From positions 434,001-498,000 of the forward strand of contig NZ_CP072649.1 in assembly GCF_018304825.1 (NCBI RefSeq): a stretch of DNA of 64,000 nt, given 5' to 3'. The translations under genes were made by a program, and so were the position numbers. The stretch comes from Chloracidobacterium validum. GTDB lineage: Bacteria > Acidobacteriota > Blastocatellia > Chloracidobacteriales > Chloracidobacteriaceae. This document shows positions 1 through 10,300 of the stretch, piece by piece. The stretch's first letter is position 1; each line of letters begins with the position of its first letter. Below the pieces are notes generated by a model. The model saw only the letters and a program-made list of their open reading frames with translations. It did not search any database and was not told the origin of the DNA.

Positions 1-1362
1 ACCATCGAGGCCGCCGGAAGCTACATGCTCAACCTGGGAACGATTTACCGGGCGCTCTTCACGACGCTCAAGGTCACACCGGGCAAGCGTCTGTTCGTGG
101 AGGGAGCTGCGACGGGAACTGGGTTTGAGGCGGTCAAGGTTGGTGTCCGCAACAACGTCAAGGTGACGGGCTTGGTGTCGAACGCTGAGCGCGCCGAGTT
201 TGTCAGGTGTCACGGAGCCACCGGCGTCATCAACCGTCGCGCGCCGGAACTCGCGGGGTGCTTTACGAAAGTGCCCGAGGATGCCGCCCAGTGGGCAGCG
301 TGGGAGTCGGCCGGCGAGCCTTTGCTGGCGACGTTTCGCGCCCAGAACAACGGTCACCTAGCGGATTACGCCATCTCCCACGCCGGCGAACTTTCGTTCC
401 CGCGCAGCTTTCAACTGCTGGCGCCGGGCGGCACGCTGACCTTTTATGGCGCGTCATCGGGCTATCATTTCACCTTCATGGGCAAGCCCGGCGCGGCCGC
501 GCCGGCCGACATGCTCCAGCGGGTCGGCCTGCGGGCCGGCCAGTCGGTTTTGGTCTATTACGGCCTGGGCGAAGACCTGGTGGATGAAACCGGCATCGAA
601 ATCATCGAAGCCGTCCGTGAAGCCCACGCCCGCATTGTGGTGGCAACGCGGACCGATGGACAAAAGGAGTTTGTCGCCAGTTTGGGCTTCGGCGATGCCG
701 TCCGGGGCATCGTCAGCATTGAAGACCTCCAGCGGCGTTACGGTGCCGACTTTGCGTGGCCATCCACCATGCCGGCGTTTCCCGATCCGAAGGCTGATAC
801 CGAAGCCTTCAAAGAGGCCGTCCGTTTGTTCAACGAGATCAATTTCAAGCCCTTCGCCTCAGCCGTCGGCCGCTTGCTGGCCGGGCCGGACAACCCCCGT
901 GGCTACCCGGATATGATCTTTGAACGCGCCGGACAGGATACCCTGGGCATCAGCACGACGCTCGTCAAGCCCTACACCGGGCGCGTGGTGTATGCTGAGG
1001 ACATGTCCGGGCGGCGGTACAGTTTCTATGCGCCCCAAGTCTGGATGCGTCAGCGCCGGATTGACATGCCGACGGCCAACATCTGGGGGACGCACCTCAA
1101 CAACGCCTACGAGATTGTTGCCATGAACGATGCCGTTGCCGCCGGGCTGCTGGATGTCACCCCGCCGGTGGTCGTCGAGTGGGCGGACTTGCCGGAAGCG
1201 CACCAGGCGATGTGGGACAATCGCCATGCCGGAGCGACCTATGTTGTCAATCACGCGCTGCCGCGACTGGGGCTGAAGACCAAAAGTGAGCTGTTTGAAG
1301 CCTGGGCGGCGCAGTCGGCGGAAGCGGCCGATGCGGACGACGCGGCAACCATCTTCCAGTGA
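1..1362 (+). CDS. Medium-chain dehydrogenase/reductase of crotonyl- or acrylyl-CoA reductase type, 5' partial
   Basis: The frame is open from base 1 and the first visible residues (TIEAAGSYMLNLGTIYRALF) are internal, so the gene starts left of the window; 453 residues are visible. A Rossmann nucleotide-binding segment follows (VEGAATGTGFEAVKVG, then ATGVINR), typical of zinc-free MDR enzymes acting on enoyl-CoA thioesters. A second alpha/beta segment (SVLVYYGLGEDL) precedes a C-terminal part ending in a WADLPEAHQAMWDNRHAG stretch seen at MDR C-termini. The likely role is NAD(P)H-dependent reduction of a short enoyl-CoA in the cytoplasm; the exact substrate cannot be told from the sequence. 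The doubled nucleotide-binding-like region makes it longer than a plain MDR enzyme. It is followed by 199 bases without a convincing gene before hemH. Confidence 0.7.
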   Translation, partial: TIEAAGSYMLNLGTIYRALFTTLKVTPGKRLFVEGAATGTGFEAVKVGVRNNVKVTGLVSNAERAEFVRCHGATGVINRRAPELAGCFTKVPEDAAQWAAWESAGEPLLATFRAQNNGHLADYAISHAGELSFPRSFQLLAPGGTLTFYGASSGYHFTFMGKPGAAAPADMLQRVGLRAGQSVLVYYGLGEDLVDETGIEIIEAVREAHARIVVATRTDGQKEFVASLGFGDAVRGIVSIEDLQRRYGADFAWPSTMPAFPDPKADTEAFKEAVRLFNEINFKPFASAVGRLLAGPDNPRGYPDMIFERAGQDTLGISTTLVKPYTGRVVYAEDMSGRRYSFYAPQVWMRQRRIDMPTANIWGTHLNNAYEIVAMNDAVAAGLLDVTPPVVVEWADLPEAHQAMWDNRHAGATYVVNHALPRLGLKTKSELFEAWAAQSAEAADADDAATIFQ

Positions 1363-1561
1363 CGCTTTCAGCCGTGACGCTTGCAGCCACGCCTTGGGGG
1401 CATCTGTCGGTCCGCCGATGGCGTTTGCGGCGGGTGGCGCGGCGCGCGTTGTGTTGGCGGTCTCACGTGAAGTGCTTGGCGCGTGGCGTGGCGCGGCGTA
1501 TAGTCGGTTGGCTTGCCCCCGCTTACTTTTTCACAGCCTGCGCTGAATTGACCACCAAGCA

Positions 1562-2620
1562 ATGAGTATTCGAGCTTTCAAGCGTCCCCAACCACCCCGT
1601 TTTGGCGTTCTCCTCCTCAATCTGGGCGGCCCAGAAAAGTTGGCCGATGTCGAGCCGTTCCTGCGCAATCTTTTTTCCGACCCCTCCATCATTCGGTTGC
1701 CGATTCGGGCGCTGCAACGTCCGGTTGGGTGGCTGATCGCCCGCTTGCGGCGGCGCAAATCCATGCGGCTTTATGAAAAGATCGGCGGCGGCTCGCCGCA
1801 GCGGCGCATCACGACCGAGCAAGCGGCGGCCTTGCAGTCCGAACTCGCCCGGCAGGGGATCGCGGCGCGGGTGTATGTGGGGATGGTGTGTTGGCATCCA
1901 CTGATTGAAAGCACGTTTCAGCAGATTCTCCAGGACCACATCACGCACTTGGTGGTGCTGCCGTTGTTTCCGCATTTTTCGGTGACGACCACGGGCGCGG
2001 CCGCCAAAAAGTTGATTCACTGTTTCGATCAGCATGGCGGCGTGCGCGAAATGCGGCGGAGTTACGTCACCCACTATGAAACCGAGCCGGGTTACATCGC
2101 GGCCCTGACCGACCTCATCGTGGATGAGATGCGGCAGTTTCCTGACCCGCGCCCGGCGGCAATCCAGTTGCTGTTCAGCGCGCACAGCATTCCCACGAAG
2201 TACGTCGAGCGCGGCGATCCCTACCTTCGGCATCACGAGCGCACCATCGCGGCCGTGATGACGGCGCTCGAACGACGATTGGGGACGCGGCCGCCGCATA
2301 CGCTCTCCTTCCAGAGCAAGGTCGGCCCGGTGCGGTGGCTGGAACCGTCCACCGAGGCCACCATCCAGCGTCTGGCGCGTGAGGGCAAGACCCAAGTTCT
2401 CACGATTCCCATTAGCTTCGTTTCCGAGCACATCGAGACGCTTTACGAGCTGGACATCCAGTACCAAGCCCTTGCCCGTGAAGTCGGCATTCCCTATTTC
2501 CGCCGTGTCCCGGCGCTCAACTGTCACCGCGCCTTCATTCGGGGCCTGGCCGCGCTGGCGCGCGCGCGTCTGACCGCTGGTTATCAAGCGCAACCGGCGG
2601 AGCAAGCGGTTGGGGGTTGA
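1562..2620 (+). CDS. hemH: Ferrochelatase
   Basis: A 352-residue protein matching ferrochelatase along its length. It inserts ferrous iron into protoporphyrin IX (or coproporphyrin III), the closing step of haem synthesis. The N-terminus has the family opening (FGVLLLNLGGPEKLADVEPF). The metal-handling His is H208 in FSAHSIPTKYVERGDPY, and the catalytic acidic residue is E292 in SEHIETLYELDIQY. The SFQSKVGPVRWLEP motif lies between them. The length fits a single-domain bacterial enzyme; no transmembrane tail or 2Fe-2S Cys cluster is visible. A response regulator starts 16 bases after the stop, so the two may be co-transcribed, although no functional link is evident. Confidence 0.95.
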   Translation: MSIRAFKRPQPPRFGVLLLNLGGPEKLADVEPFLRNLFSDPSIIRLPIRALQRPVGWLIARLRRRKSMRLYEKIGGGSPQRRITTEQAAALQSELARQGIAARVYVGMVCWHPLIESTFQQILQDHITHLVVLPLFPHFSVTTTGAAAKKLIHCFDQHGGVREMRRSYVTHYETEPGYIAALTDLIVDEMRQFPDPRPAAIQLLFSAHSIPTKYVERGDPYLRHHERTIAAVMTALERRLGTRPPHTLSFQSKVGPVRWLEPSTEATIQRLAREGKTQVLTIPISFVSEHIETLYELDIQYQALAREVGIPYFRRVPALNCHRAFIRGLAALARARLTAGYQAQPAEQAVGG

Positions 2621-2636
2621 GCCTCATGCGCTCCCC

Positions 2637-3344
2637 ATGGAACGTATTCTCGTCATAGATGACGACACCGAACTCTGCGAACTCATCGCGGAATACCTCG
2701 CTGCCGAAGGCTTTCGCGTGGACGTCGTCCACGATGGCGAGTCAGGGGTCAAGCGGGCAACGAATGAGCCGTTTGCGCTGCTCATTCTGGACGTGATGCT
2801 GCCCAAGCTGAGTGGCTTTGAAACCCTCAAGCGCATTCGCGCCGTGTCACACGTTCCGACGCTGATGCTCACGGCGCGCGGGGATGATGTGGACCGGATT
2901 GTCGGGCTTGAGATCGGGGCGGATGACTACCTTGCCAAGCCCTTCAATCCACGCGAGCTGCTGGCGCGCATCCGGGCCATTCTACGGCGGGCGAAGCCCG
3001 AACTCCTGGCCGAAAAACTCGTGGTCGGCGATGTCGAGCTTGACTTTGGCGCGCGGAACGTCCGCAAGCTCGGCAAGCCGGTGGCTGTAACCTCGGTTGA
3101 GTTTGACTTGCTGGCCGTGTTGATGCAGCACGCCGGTCAAATCGTTTCGCGGGATGATCTTTCGTTGCGCGCGCTGGGCCGTCCGTTCCATGCCCTCGAC
3201 CGCAGTGTGGATATGCATGTGAGCAACTTGCGCAAGAAGCTCGGCCCCCACCAGGACGGTAGCGAGCGCATCAAGGCAGTGCGGGGCGTGGGGTATCTCT
3301 ATGCGTTGAGCCAAGCCCCGGAGGAGTCGCCCCCGTCCACCTGA
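2637..3344 (+). CDS. OmpR/CpxR-family response regulator
   Basis: A 235-residue two-domain regulator. The receiver domain (about residues 1-115) has the acidic pocket IDDD near the start, phosphoacceptor D52 (LLILDVMLP), the conserved Thr in MLTARG, and the switch Lys in YLAKPFNP. The C-terminal winged helix (about 130-225) has the OmpR signature VTSVEFDLLAVLM and ends in RIKAVRGVGYLY. I chose the ATG at 2637 because it places MERILVIDDD at the N-terminus; the open frame extends 27 bases upstream to a TTG that would add unneeded residues. The sensor kinase starts 10 bases downstream, so this is a cognate pair. The layout resembles CpxR, but the signal is unknown. Confidence 0.92.
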   Translation: MERILVIDDDTELCELIAEYLAAEGFRVDVVHDGESGVKRATNEPFALLILDVMLPKLSGFETLKRIRAVSHVPTLMLTARGDDVDRIVGLEIGADDYLAKPFNPRELLARIRAILRRAKPELLAEKLVVGDVELDFGARNVRKLGKPVAVTSVEFDLLAVLMQHAGQIVSRDDLSLRALGRPFHALDRSVDMHVSNLRKKLGPHQDGSERIKAVRGVGYLYALSQAPEESPPST

Positions 3345-3354
3345 CGCCAAGCCT

Positions 3355-4716
3355 ATGCGAACGCTTTTCATCAAAATTTTCCTTTGGTTTTGGCTGGCCA
3401 TGGCCGGGCTGACCATTCTGGTTACGGTGGTTGGTTCGCTGACGGCATCCGACGCGATGTGGCCTATCCGCCGAACGCTCACGGCGGCGACCACGCTCTA
3501 CGCTGAAACGGCCGTCTTGCTTTACGAACGGCAGGGGCAAGCCGCCGCGACGGACTACCTACAGCGGATGGCCGAAACCGCCAAGCTCCAGGCCGTGTTG
3601 CTCGATGAGCAGTGGCAACCGCTGGCCGGCGCGCTCCCGCCCGACTGGCCCGCGGGGCGGGATGGCAAGCCCCGTGAAGACTTTGCCGTCGTGGACAGCA
3701 AAACGTTTCTGTCGCGCCCGGTCGCCAGCGCCAGTGGTCGGCGCTATGTGCTCGGCGTGGTGTTCGACCGCAACTTATTGCCGCCACCGCCGATATGGAC
3801 GCGGGGGCGCGTCATTCGCCTGGCGGTCTTCGTCCTGGGCAGCGGCCTGGTGTGCTATGCGCTGGCTTGGTATCTGACCCGTCCGATTGGACGCCTGCGA
3901 CGAACCGCGCAGCGCCTGGCCTCCGGCGACTTGGCGGCGCGCACCGGGGCCAGGCCGGGCCGGCTGACGGATGAGATTGGCGGACTGGCGCGCGATTTCG
4001 ACGCCATGGCCGAACGCATCGAAGCCTTGATCAACGCCCAGCGCCGACTCTTTGGCGATATTTCACACGAACTGCGGTCGCCACTGGCGCGGCTGCGGGT
4101 GGCGCTGGAACTCGCCCAACGCCGGGCAGGCCCGGACGCCCAGCCCTACTTGGGGCGGATCGAACGGGACGCCGAACGCCTTGACGAACTCGTAGGGCAA
4201 CTCCTGGCCCTGTCGCGGCTGGAAAGCGAAGCCACCCTCACCGACGCCAAACTGCTCGATGTGGCCGCGCTGTCCGAGCAGGTCGCCGCCGATGCCGATT
4301 TTGAAGCGCGGGCGGTTGGGCGAAGCGTGCGTTGCCGGATTCTTTCAGCCGATGCCCATCAACCCCTGGTGGCCGATGAGGAACTCATTCGCCGGGCGCT
4401 TGAAAATGTCATGCGCAATGCCATCCGGCATACGCCGGAAGGTTCGTCGGTCGAGGTTGATGTCACATCACAATCGAGCGAACTTCAGGTGAGGATTCGG
4501 GACTACGGGCCGGGCGTTCCGCCCGATGCGCTGGAGGCAATTTTCAAGCCCTTTTACCGTGTCGAGACGGCGCGGGATCGGGCAAGTGGTGGCGTCGGCC
4601 TGGGGCTGGCCATTGCCGCGCGGGCCGTCCGTCTCCACCACGGGCAGATTCAGGCTGAGAACTTGCCCGATGGCTTTCAGGTGGCTTTGCGCCTCCCGCT
4701 CCGGGGTGAGGGCTGA
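3355..4716 (+). CDS. Membrane sensor histidine kinase, CpxA/EnvZ type
   Basis: A 453-residue inner-membrane kinase. A first transmembrane helix (about residues 8-30) and a second (about 158-182) flank a periplasmic sensor region. HAMP follows (LTRPIGRLRRTAQRLASGDL, about 180-235). The HisKA helix carries phosphorylated H238 in DISHELRSPLARLR. The HATPase domain has an N box (ENVMRNAIRHTPEG), a G1 box (RDYGPGVP) and a G2 box (GVGLGLAIAARAVRLHHG). It should autophosphorylate and pass phosphate to the regulator just upstream. The extracellular domain has no motif I can name, so the stimulus is open. It converges with the small DUF190 gene 19 bases downstream. Confidence 0.92.
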   Translation: MRTLFIKIFLWFWLAMAGLTILVTVVGSLTASDAMWPIRRTLTAATTLYAETAVLLYERQGQAAATDYLQRMAETAKLQAVLLDEQWQPLAGALPPDWPAGRDGKPREDFAVVDSKTFLSRPVASASGRRYVLGVVFDRNLLPPPPIWTRGRVIRLAVFVLGSGLVCYALAWYLTRPIGRLRRTAQRLASGDLAARTGARPGRLTDEIGGLARDFDAMAERIEALINAQRRLFGDISHELRSPLARLRVALELAQRRAGPDAQPYLGRIERDAERLDELVGQLLALSRLESEATLTDAKLLDVAALSEQVAADADFEARAVGRSVRCRILSADAHQPLVADEELIRRALENVMRNAIRHTPEGSSVEVDVTSQSSELQVRIRDYGPGVPPDALEAIFKPFYRVETARDRASGGVGLGLAIAARAVRLHHGQIQAENLPDGFQVALRLPLRGEG

Positions 4717-4735
4717 TGCCGGACTCGAAAAACGG

Positions 4736-5080
4736 TCAGTTGTCGTCCTGGTGACGGAGAATCTCCACGTTGAAGCGAATGACCAGCCCATCACGCACCA
4801 GCTCATCCACGATGGGAAGTAACTCGACGATGCGTTCCGGCATGTCAATGACCGTGACCACCACCGGTAGGTCAGTTGCGCCGCCTAACCGGTCGGCAGC
4901 GCGAATTTGGCCACTGAGTCCGAAGCCGGCCATCCCGCGCGTCACCGTCACGCCGGCCGCGCCGGCCAGCCGCAGCCGATGAATCAGCGCCCGGTGCAAC
5001 GGCTCGTTTTCCCACAGGTCATCGTCGCCAATGAAGATTTGAAGGGCTTGCGCTGCGCCTTCAAGTTTCCGTGCCGCCAT
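4736..5080 (-). CDS. DUF190 family PII-like protein
   Basis: A 114-residue protein with the DUF190 pattern: an N-terminal strand (ALQIFIGDDDLWENEPLHRALIHRLRLAGAAGVTVTRG) and a C-terminal strand pair (DLPVVVTVIDMPERIVELLP). DUF190 proteins are small PII-like trimeric alpha/beta proteins that often sit next to fluoride channels or transporters, but no CrcB gene is visible here. It stands alone between a histidine kinase on the other strand and a lipase terminator. The function is not established; a cytoplasmic small-molecule sensor is the family-based guess. Confidence 0.8.
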   Translation of the reverse strand: MAARKLEGAAQALQIFIGDDDLWENEPLHRALIHRLRLAGAAGVTVTRGMAGFGLSGQIRAADRLGGATDLPVVVTVIDMPERIVELLPIVDELVRDGLVIRFNVEILRHQDDN

Positions 5081-5146
5081 GGTTTCTCATGTTCCGCGAT
5101 CAGGTCGAAGCCAAATCAGCCCGTCCTGGGATAAAAAGCTTGGGAT

Positions 5147-5181
5147 AAAAAAAGCAAGCCAATCCGTTGTCATTGGCTTGC
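5147..5181 (-). terminator. Rho-independent terminator of the lipase gene
   Basis: A 10-bp perfect inverted repeat (GCAAGCCAAT at 5154-5163 and ATTGGCTTGC at 5172-5181) with an 8-base loop. On the minus strand it is followed by seven T (5147-5153). It lies 43 bases past the stop of the lipase gene in the right orientation. Confidence 0.85.
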
Positions 5182-5224
5182 CGGGTTGTTACCGCATCTC
5201 TGGCGCGGTAGTGAGTACCAGGCC

Positions 5225-6235
5225 TCAGTTGGTCGCGTGAAACTTCACCATGCGCAGTTGCCAGTAGCCGGTGAGGTCCTTGCAGCCAAAGTGTCCGTAG
5301 GGTGCGGAAGCAAAACTGCGTTCACCGGTTTGCCCTGGAATACGGCAGGTGTTGCGTCCATAGACTAGGCAGCCGTAGCCAACGACTTCATCCACGCTCG
5401 ACCAGATCGAGTAGCGATACGCACCCTCGTAGCCGGCGCTGGAGTTGAGTTCGGTAAGGAACGCGGACACGCCATAGGGGCCGAAGCCGCCCAGCAGGTA
5501 GCCCGGATAAAAGCCGTTCGTGTTGCCGCACGTTGGCGTGGTCGGACCTGACAGGTAGCAGGCTGCCAAGCCCTGGTTGCCACCGGCAATCCCAACGAAG
5601 GTATCCACGATGGAGGTCAGACTTGGTCCGAGGTTGTAGCTGCCCCCGGCGAGTGCGTCTGATGCCGGCCCGCCCTTGATGGCTTTGCGCGCCAGCGTGA
5701 CGCCCATCGAGTGGGCGACGATGTCCACCTTGGCCGCGCCCGTATATTGCCTGACCGCCTGAATGAAGGCGCGCAGCCGGGTGAGGTTTTCACGTGAGTG
5801 ATACTGCTGGGAGGAAAACAGCGCGTTCGCCGGTCCCCAGGTGGTGGCGTAGAGTTCACTCGGTTTATACCCCTGGGAGAGAAAGTACTGAATCGAGGCG
5901 TTCCAGCCGCTCTGGCCGGGCACACCCGTCCCAACCGCCTTGTCCGAGTTGCCGTGGATGAAGATGACCGGTTGGTTGACGACGGTATCGGCATCGTTCT
6001 GGCGTCCGCCATAGCTGCCGCCCACCAAGTCGGTCCGGGCAAAGTCAAAGCTGCCGTATCCGTTGGCAGCTAACCAGTTGCGGAAATGTGGCGTGAGTCC
6101 GGTAGTCGAAACCTGAGCTGCGACTGGCGCGGACGGTTTGCCCTTCGCTGCAACTGGCAACCACGCCAGCGCGACAAACGCACAGAAGAAAAAGCTTACA
6201 GAGGCAAGGTGGTAGCGGTATGTCAAAAAACGCAT
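5225..6235 (-). CDS. Secreted triacylglycerol lipase/esterase, alpha/beta hydrolase fold
   Basis: A 336-residue exported hydrolase. Residues 1-30 form a signal peptide (basic start, hydrophobic core [13 protein letters not shown], cleavage near VAAKG). The oxyanion-side motif VIFIHGNSD comes before the nucleophile elbow AHSMG, with S176 as the catalytic Ser. This arrangement, with the long loop between HGN and AHSMG, is like class 2 lipases (Lipase_2 family). Several Cys pairs in the C-terminal third ([21 protein letters not shown]) suggest disulphides, consistent with secretion. It probably cleaves lipid esters in the periplasm or medium. A strong terminator follows, so it is monocistronic. 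Confidence 0.85.
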   Translation of the reverse strand: MRFLTYRYHLASVSFFFCAFVALAWLPVAAKGKPSAPVAAQVSTTGLTPHFRNWLAANGYGSFDFARTDLVGGSYGGRQNDADTVVNQPVIFIHGNSDKAVGTGVPGQSGWNASIQYFLSQGYKPSELYATTWGPANALFSSQQYHSRENLTRLRAFIQAVRQYTGAAKVDIVAHSMGVTLARKAIKGGPASDALAGGSYNLGPSLTSIVDTFVGIAGGNQGLAACYLSGPTTPTCGNTNGFYPGYLLGGFGPYGVSAFLTELNSSAGYEGAYRYSIWSSVDEVVGYGCLVYGRNTCRIPGQTGERSFASAPYGHFGCKDLTGYWQLRMVKFHATN

Positions 6236-6332
6236 AAGCTCTCAGCGAGCGGCCAAGCCGCTTACAACGTAGATGGCAACGTAGGTGGCTGACAGGCGCA
6301 ACGGCAAGTATGGGCAAAGGAAAAGTGTATCG

Positions 6333-6368
6333 CCCACCGCCACGGAAGACAACCTCCGAAGCGGTGGG
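6333..6368 (-). terminator. Inverted repeat downstream of the YbjN gene, possible terminator
   Basis: Arms CCCACCGC (6333-6340) and GCGGTGGG (6361-6368) with an inner CGGA/TCCG pair make a stable hairpin 97 bases beyond the stop of the YbjN-domain gene. No T-run follows on either strand, so intrinsic termination is uncertain. Confidence 0.4.
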
Positions 6369-6464
6369 TCGCTGGCATGCGCCGCGCCCCGTCGTCCACT
6401 CACTTGCGTGAACGGGCGCAACATCGCAGCGCCACTGGTGAGCGCGCCCAAGTGCAGCCGGTCA

Positions 6465-6995
6465 CTATTCTTTCATGTACTTCTGAAACTCTTTGGCAAA
6501 GTACACAAAGGTCTTCATCCACTCCTTGACATTCTGCTCAGTGACGCCACCCGTCAGTTCGTAGTCGCTTTCGAGTACCGGGTCATTGTCGTTATCGAGG
6601 TAGGCTTTGGCAAAGCGCTTGCTCCGGTTCCATTCGTTGATGCGGTTGAGTGTCATCCGCTGCCCACCCCACCCTGCGGCCAGCAGCAAGCTTTTGTCGC
6701 GTTTGACCAAGCGCATCTTGAGACCGTCGTTGAGCTGGAGCAGGTAGGCGTTGTTGTCCAACTCGCGCCACTGGACATCGCTGAATGAGCGTAGAATGCG
6801 CTCGACGCGCGTCGTGGTCATGGTGTCGAACACTTCTTGCTGCTGGACTGCTGCCTGTTGGCTTGGCCCACGAAGCGCGGCCGGCGTTGGAAGCGACACC
6901 AGGGGCACGCCGATCAGCAATGACAGTGCCAAACTCAACCGGGCGCTCGTCAGGCGGGTTGGAACAAGTCGGGGAAAGTGGTTACAGGTTGTCAT
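6465..6995 (-). CDS. Exported YbjN-domain protein
   Basis: A 176-residue protein. Residues 1-45 look like a signal peptide or membrane anchor (LSLALSLLIGVPLVSLP). The rest resembles YbjN/type III chaperone-like folds: a VERILRSFSDVQWRELDNNAYLLQL strand-helix start, LNRINEWNRSKRFAKAYLD in the middle and a C-terminal amphipathic helix (VKEWMKTFVYFAKEFQKYM). YbjN domains bind partner proteins; the role here is unknown. A Shine-Dalgarno-like AAAGGA precedes the ATG. It is transcribed away from the large receptor gene. Confidence 0.65.
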   Translation of the reverse strand: MTTCNHFPRLVPTRLTSARLSLALSLLIGVPLVSLPTPAALRGPSQQAAVQQQEVFDTMTTTRVERILRSFSDVQWRELDNNAYLLQLNDGLKMRLVKRDKSLLLAAGWGGQRMTLNRINEWNRSKRFAKAYLDNDNDPVLESDYELTGGVTEQNVKEWMKTFVYFAKEFQKYMKE

Positions 6996-7327
6996 GTAGG
7001 GGTCCTTTCAAAAAGGTGGGAGTAGTCAAGGTCGGTACACCTCAGATGCGCATAGGGTAAGCGAACGTTGGTGGAACCAGTCACTGCATGGCCTGTTTCA
7101 GGTACGATGGGCCGGCCAGTCGAGACACCAGCAGCGTACGTTGCCAGACTTGGTAAGACGGCTCGAGGCTTGTCAGCCTAGTGTAGCTCGGGCAAGAAAG
7201 CAGTTGACGAAGTGACACTTGATGCATTCGCTATGATACGCATTACTGAAGTGAATTTAGCACCATTCAGCGCATCTGAGTGCCCTTTTGTTGAAGTGAA
7301 GCTTGATGTTGAGTCGAGGCAATTCCG
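6996..7327. promoter_or_regulatory. Intergenic region between divergent YbjN and TonB-receptor genes
   Basis: 332 bases with no supportable gene. Its right part is A+T-richer than its surroundings and should hold the promoters for both flanking genes. TTGACG (7204-7209) and TATGAT (7232-7237) resemble -35 and -10 boxes but are 22 bases apart, too far for a normal sigma-70 promoter, so I do not assign one. Confidence 0.4.
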
Positions 7328-10300
7328 ATGAACACCACTATGAACTACGCTCCTTCTCGCATGCTGCGCCGCCGGTTGCTGGGCTGGCTGCTGGTTGGGC
7401 TATGGCTGGTCAGCCTGCCTGTCGGACGCTGGTCAGCCTGGCAGGTCGAGGCCCAGACAACCACCGGCACGATTCTTGGAACGGTCATTCAGCGCGATAC
7501 GACGCCCGTGCCAGGCGCGATTGTCCGCATTCTCAATAAGGTCAACGGACTCACCCGCACCGCCCGCACCGACACCAGCGGCGTCTATCGGTTTGACTTG
7601 ATTTTGCCAGGGTTATACGACATTCGCGCCCAGGCGGACGGCTTTCGTGAGAACGCCATTGAGAACTTCATCGTCGAGGTCAACCGCGAGAAAATCATCC
7701 AACCGCCGCCCATCGTGCTCGATCCGCCAACCGCGCCATTGCCGACCCCGACGGCCCCGGCCAGCGCACCCGGCCAGCCACCGGCCCCGACGCCGGGGAC
7801 GACCCAGGCGAATGTAGCGGATGCCGCCCTGCGTGGCAGCGCCACGGCCGAGTTTATCCTGGCGTTGCCGTTGCGCGGTGTGCGAAATTTCGACACCTTC
7901 GCCTTGCTTGCGCCGGGGGTCGCCCCCCCGCCGACGTTCTTTGGAGCAAGTGGCCCAGGGATTGGCCCGAACGTGGGAGGCGGGGATTTCGTCGTGAACG
8001 GCGTTCGGGCGCGTGGCAACAACTTCACCATTGATGGCGCGGACACCAACGACCAGGACGTCGGCGGCCGCCGCCGTGGTTATGTGGCAACGGCCGCCCA
8101 ACCCATCGAGAGTCTGCGGGAATTTCAGGTCACGACACTGCTGGCGGACGCCGAGAGCGGACGCAATGGTGGGGGGCAGGTCAATGTCGTCTCGCGGACT
8201 GGGGAGAACGAGTTTCACGGCAACCTCTATTCGTTTTTCAACGATGCGCGGCTCAATGCCCGCGACGCCTTTGATTTTCGCGCCGGCTCCGTCCGAATCG
8301 GGAAGCCGGCCTTTACCCGCCACCAGTCAGGGGGCACCCTGGGCGGCCCCATTCAGGCGAATCGCTGGCACTTTTTCACGGCCTTCGAGCGCATTGGGGT
8401 CAATCGCACCCAGGCGACCCACTTTGCCGTTCCCACGGCGGCCGAGCGCGCGGCGGCGCTGGCGCTTGGCGGGCCGCAAAGCTTGCTGGGGCGTGACCTG
8501 CTGGATTTGTATCCGCTGCCGAACAATCCGGGCGGACCGCATGGCAACCACACGCTGACCCAGTTTCTGGCCGGCAACGGGGCCGCGACGCTGTTTTCAT
8601 TCCGCAGCGATTACCAGTTCAATCCGTTCGACCGTCCAACGCTTTTGACCGCGCGCTACAACTTGGCCGACGACCGGGGGCGGCTCCCAAACGTAGGCGA
8701 CAGTCTCAACTCTGGTGTGGATTCCCAGACGCGCACCCACAATGTCGCGCTCGACCTGATCACGCGCCTCTCAGACCGGTTTTCCAACCAACTGCGGCTG
8801 TCGTACGGACGGCAGCGCCTGGGCTTCGATGAAATTCCGGGCAGCCCGTTCATTTTCCAAACCCGCTCAATCGGCGTGGACTTGACCGGTGACGGCCGCC
8901 CGGATGGGCGTAGCGGGCCACTTGGACGAGTCGTTGCGCTGCCTTACAGCAGCATTGGCGTAGACCCCAGCCTGTTCCCCCAGGGGCGCGTGACGAATAC
9001 CATTCAAGTCGCCGATACCTTCATTTGGAATCACGGGCGCGGCACGCTCAAGGCCGGCGGCGATATTCGGTTCATTCGCTCGAATAGTTTCGCCGACATC
9101 AACTATCGGCTGACCCTGAGCTTTGCCCCAGGGATCGTCATTCCACCTTCGGGCGCTTTTCGTTATGCGAGTGGGGTTGATTTCATTGGGCTAGGTCTGC
9201 CGGCCGATATCCGGCAGACCTTCGTGACCGAACCAAATTCGACGCTTGGGCTGCGCACGACGGAATACAATGTCTTCCTCACCGAAACCGTCCGGCTCGG
9301 CTCGCGGGTCATGCTGCGCGGTGGGATTCGTTATGAACTCAATACCGTGCCTGATACCGGTGATGAGCGACTGCGCCGGCAGCTTGCCGTGCGCCCGGAG
9401 GATTTCCCGGTTTCGCCGAACGATCAGCCACGGGCCGCGGCCTTCTTTGCGGCGTTTAACAACTACCAGAGTTTTGTCAATGGTCGGGAGGGCATCTACG
9501 ATCCGTCACGCCGAAATTTTGCCGGTCGCGCCAGCCTGGCCTGGGATGTGTTTGGGAATGGGCGAACGGCCGTGCGAGCCGGTTACGGGATGTTTTATGA
9601 CATCATCCCGCTGACCATCACTGGGCAGTCACGTAACCTCTTCCCCAACAATGTGCAGACCAGTTTCCGGTCAGGGATTGTGTTTCCCGACATCTTGGTT
9701 TCCAATCCAGCCATCTTCCTCGGACCGTCCGGTGGCTGCGGTGGACAGACGCCAGGTCTTCCGATTTCTCCCGGTGGCGAAAACGCCACGCTCAACCCAA
9801 GCTGCGCACCAAGCATCATTGGGTCGCCGGCTGTATTCATCGGTGACTTGTTCGAACGCCGGAATTTTGCGCTGGCCTACACGCTGCCACGGCGCAATAT
9901 GCGGGTGGCGCGCGTCCACCAAGTATCGCTCTCGGTCGAGCAGGCGCTGGCCGACCGGCTGGTAGCTTCAGTGGCCTACGTTGGCACGTTTGGCGGAAAC
10001 CTCATCCGACCCGGCACGCCGAATGGCGGCCCGTTGACGCCGCTGTACTTCTTTCAAGGAACGCAGACAAATCCCTTCGATCGCGTCGAAGTCCTCCAGC
10101 GCCGCAACGATGGTGTGGTCGGTGCGATCTCTGGGTTTTCGACTGATGCCGACTCCACCTACCATGCTCTTCAAATCGGTGTGCGGCAGCGCTATGCCTA
10201 TGGACTTACCTTCCAGGTGGCCTACACGTGGTCGCACGCCATTGACAGCATATCGGACCTCTTTGACACGGCCGGCAACGCCAACCGCTCCCAAATCGAG

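Noticed and set aside
1363-1561. Small open frames after the reductase gene
   Set aside because: They overlap on both strands, lack ribosome-binding sites and look random. I see no gene here.
7204-7237. Possible sigma-70 promoter TTGACG ... TATGAT
   Set aside because: The boxes are 22 bases apart, outside the 16-18 base spacing.
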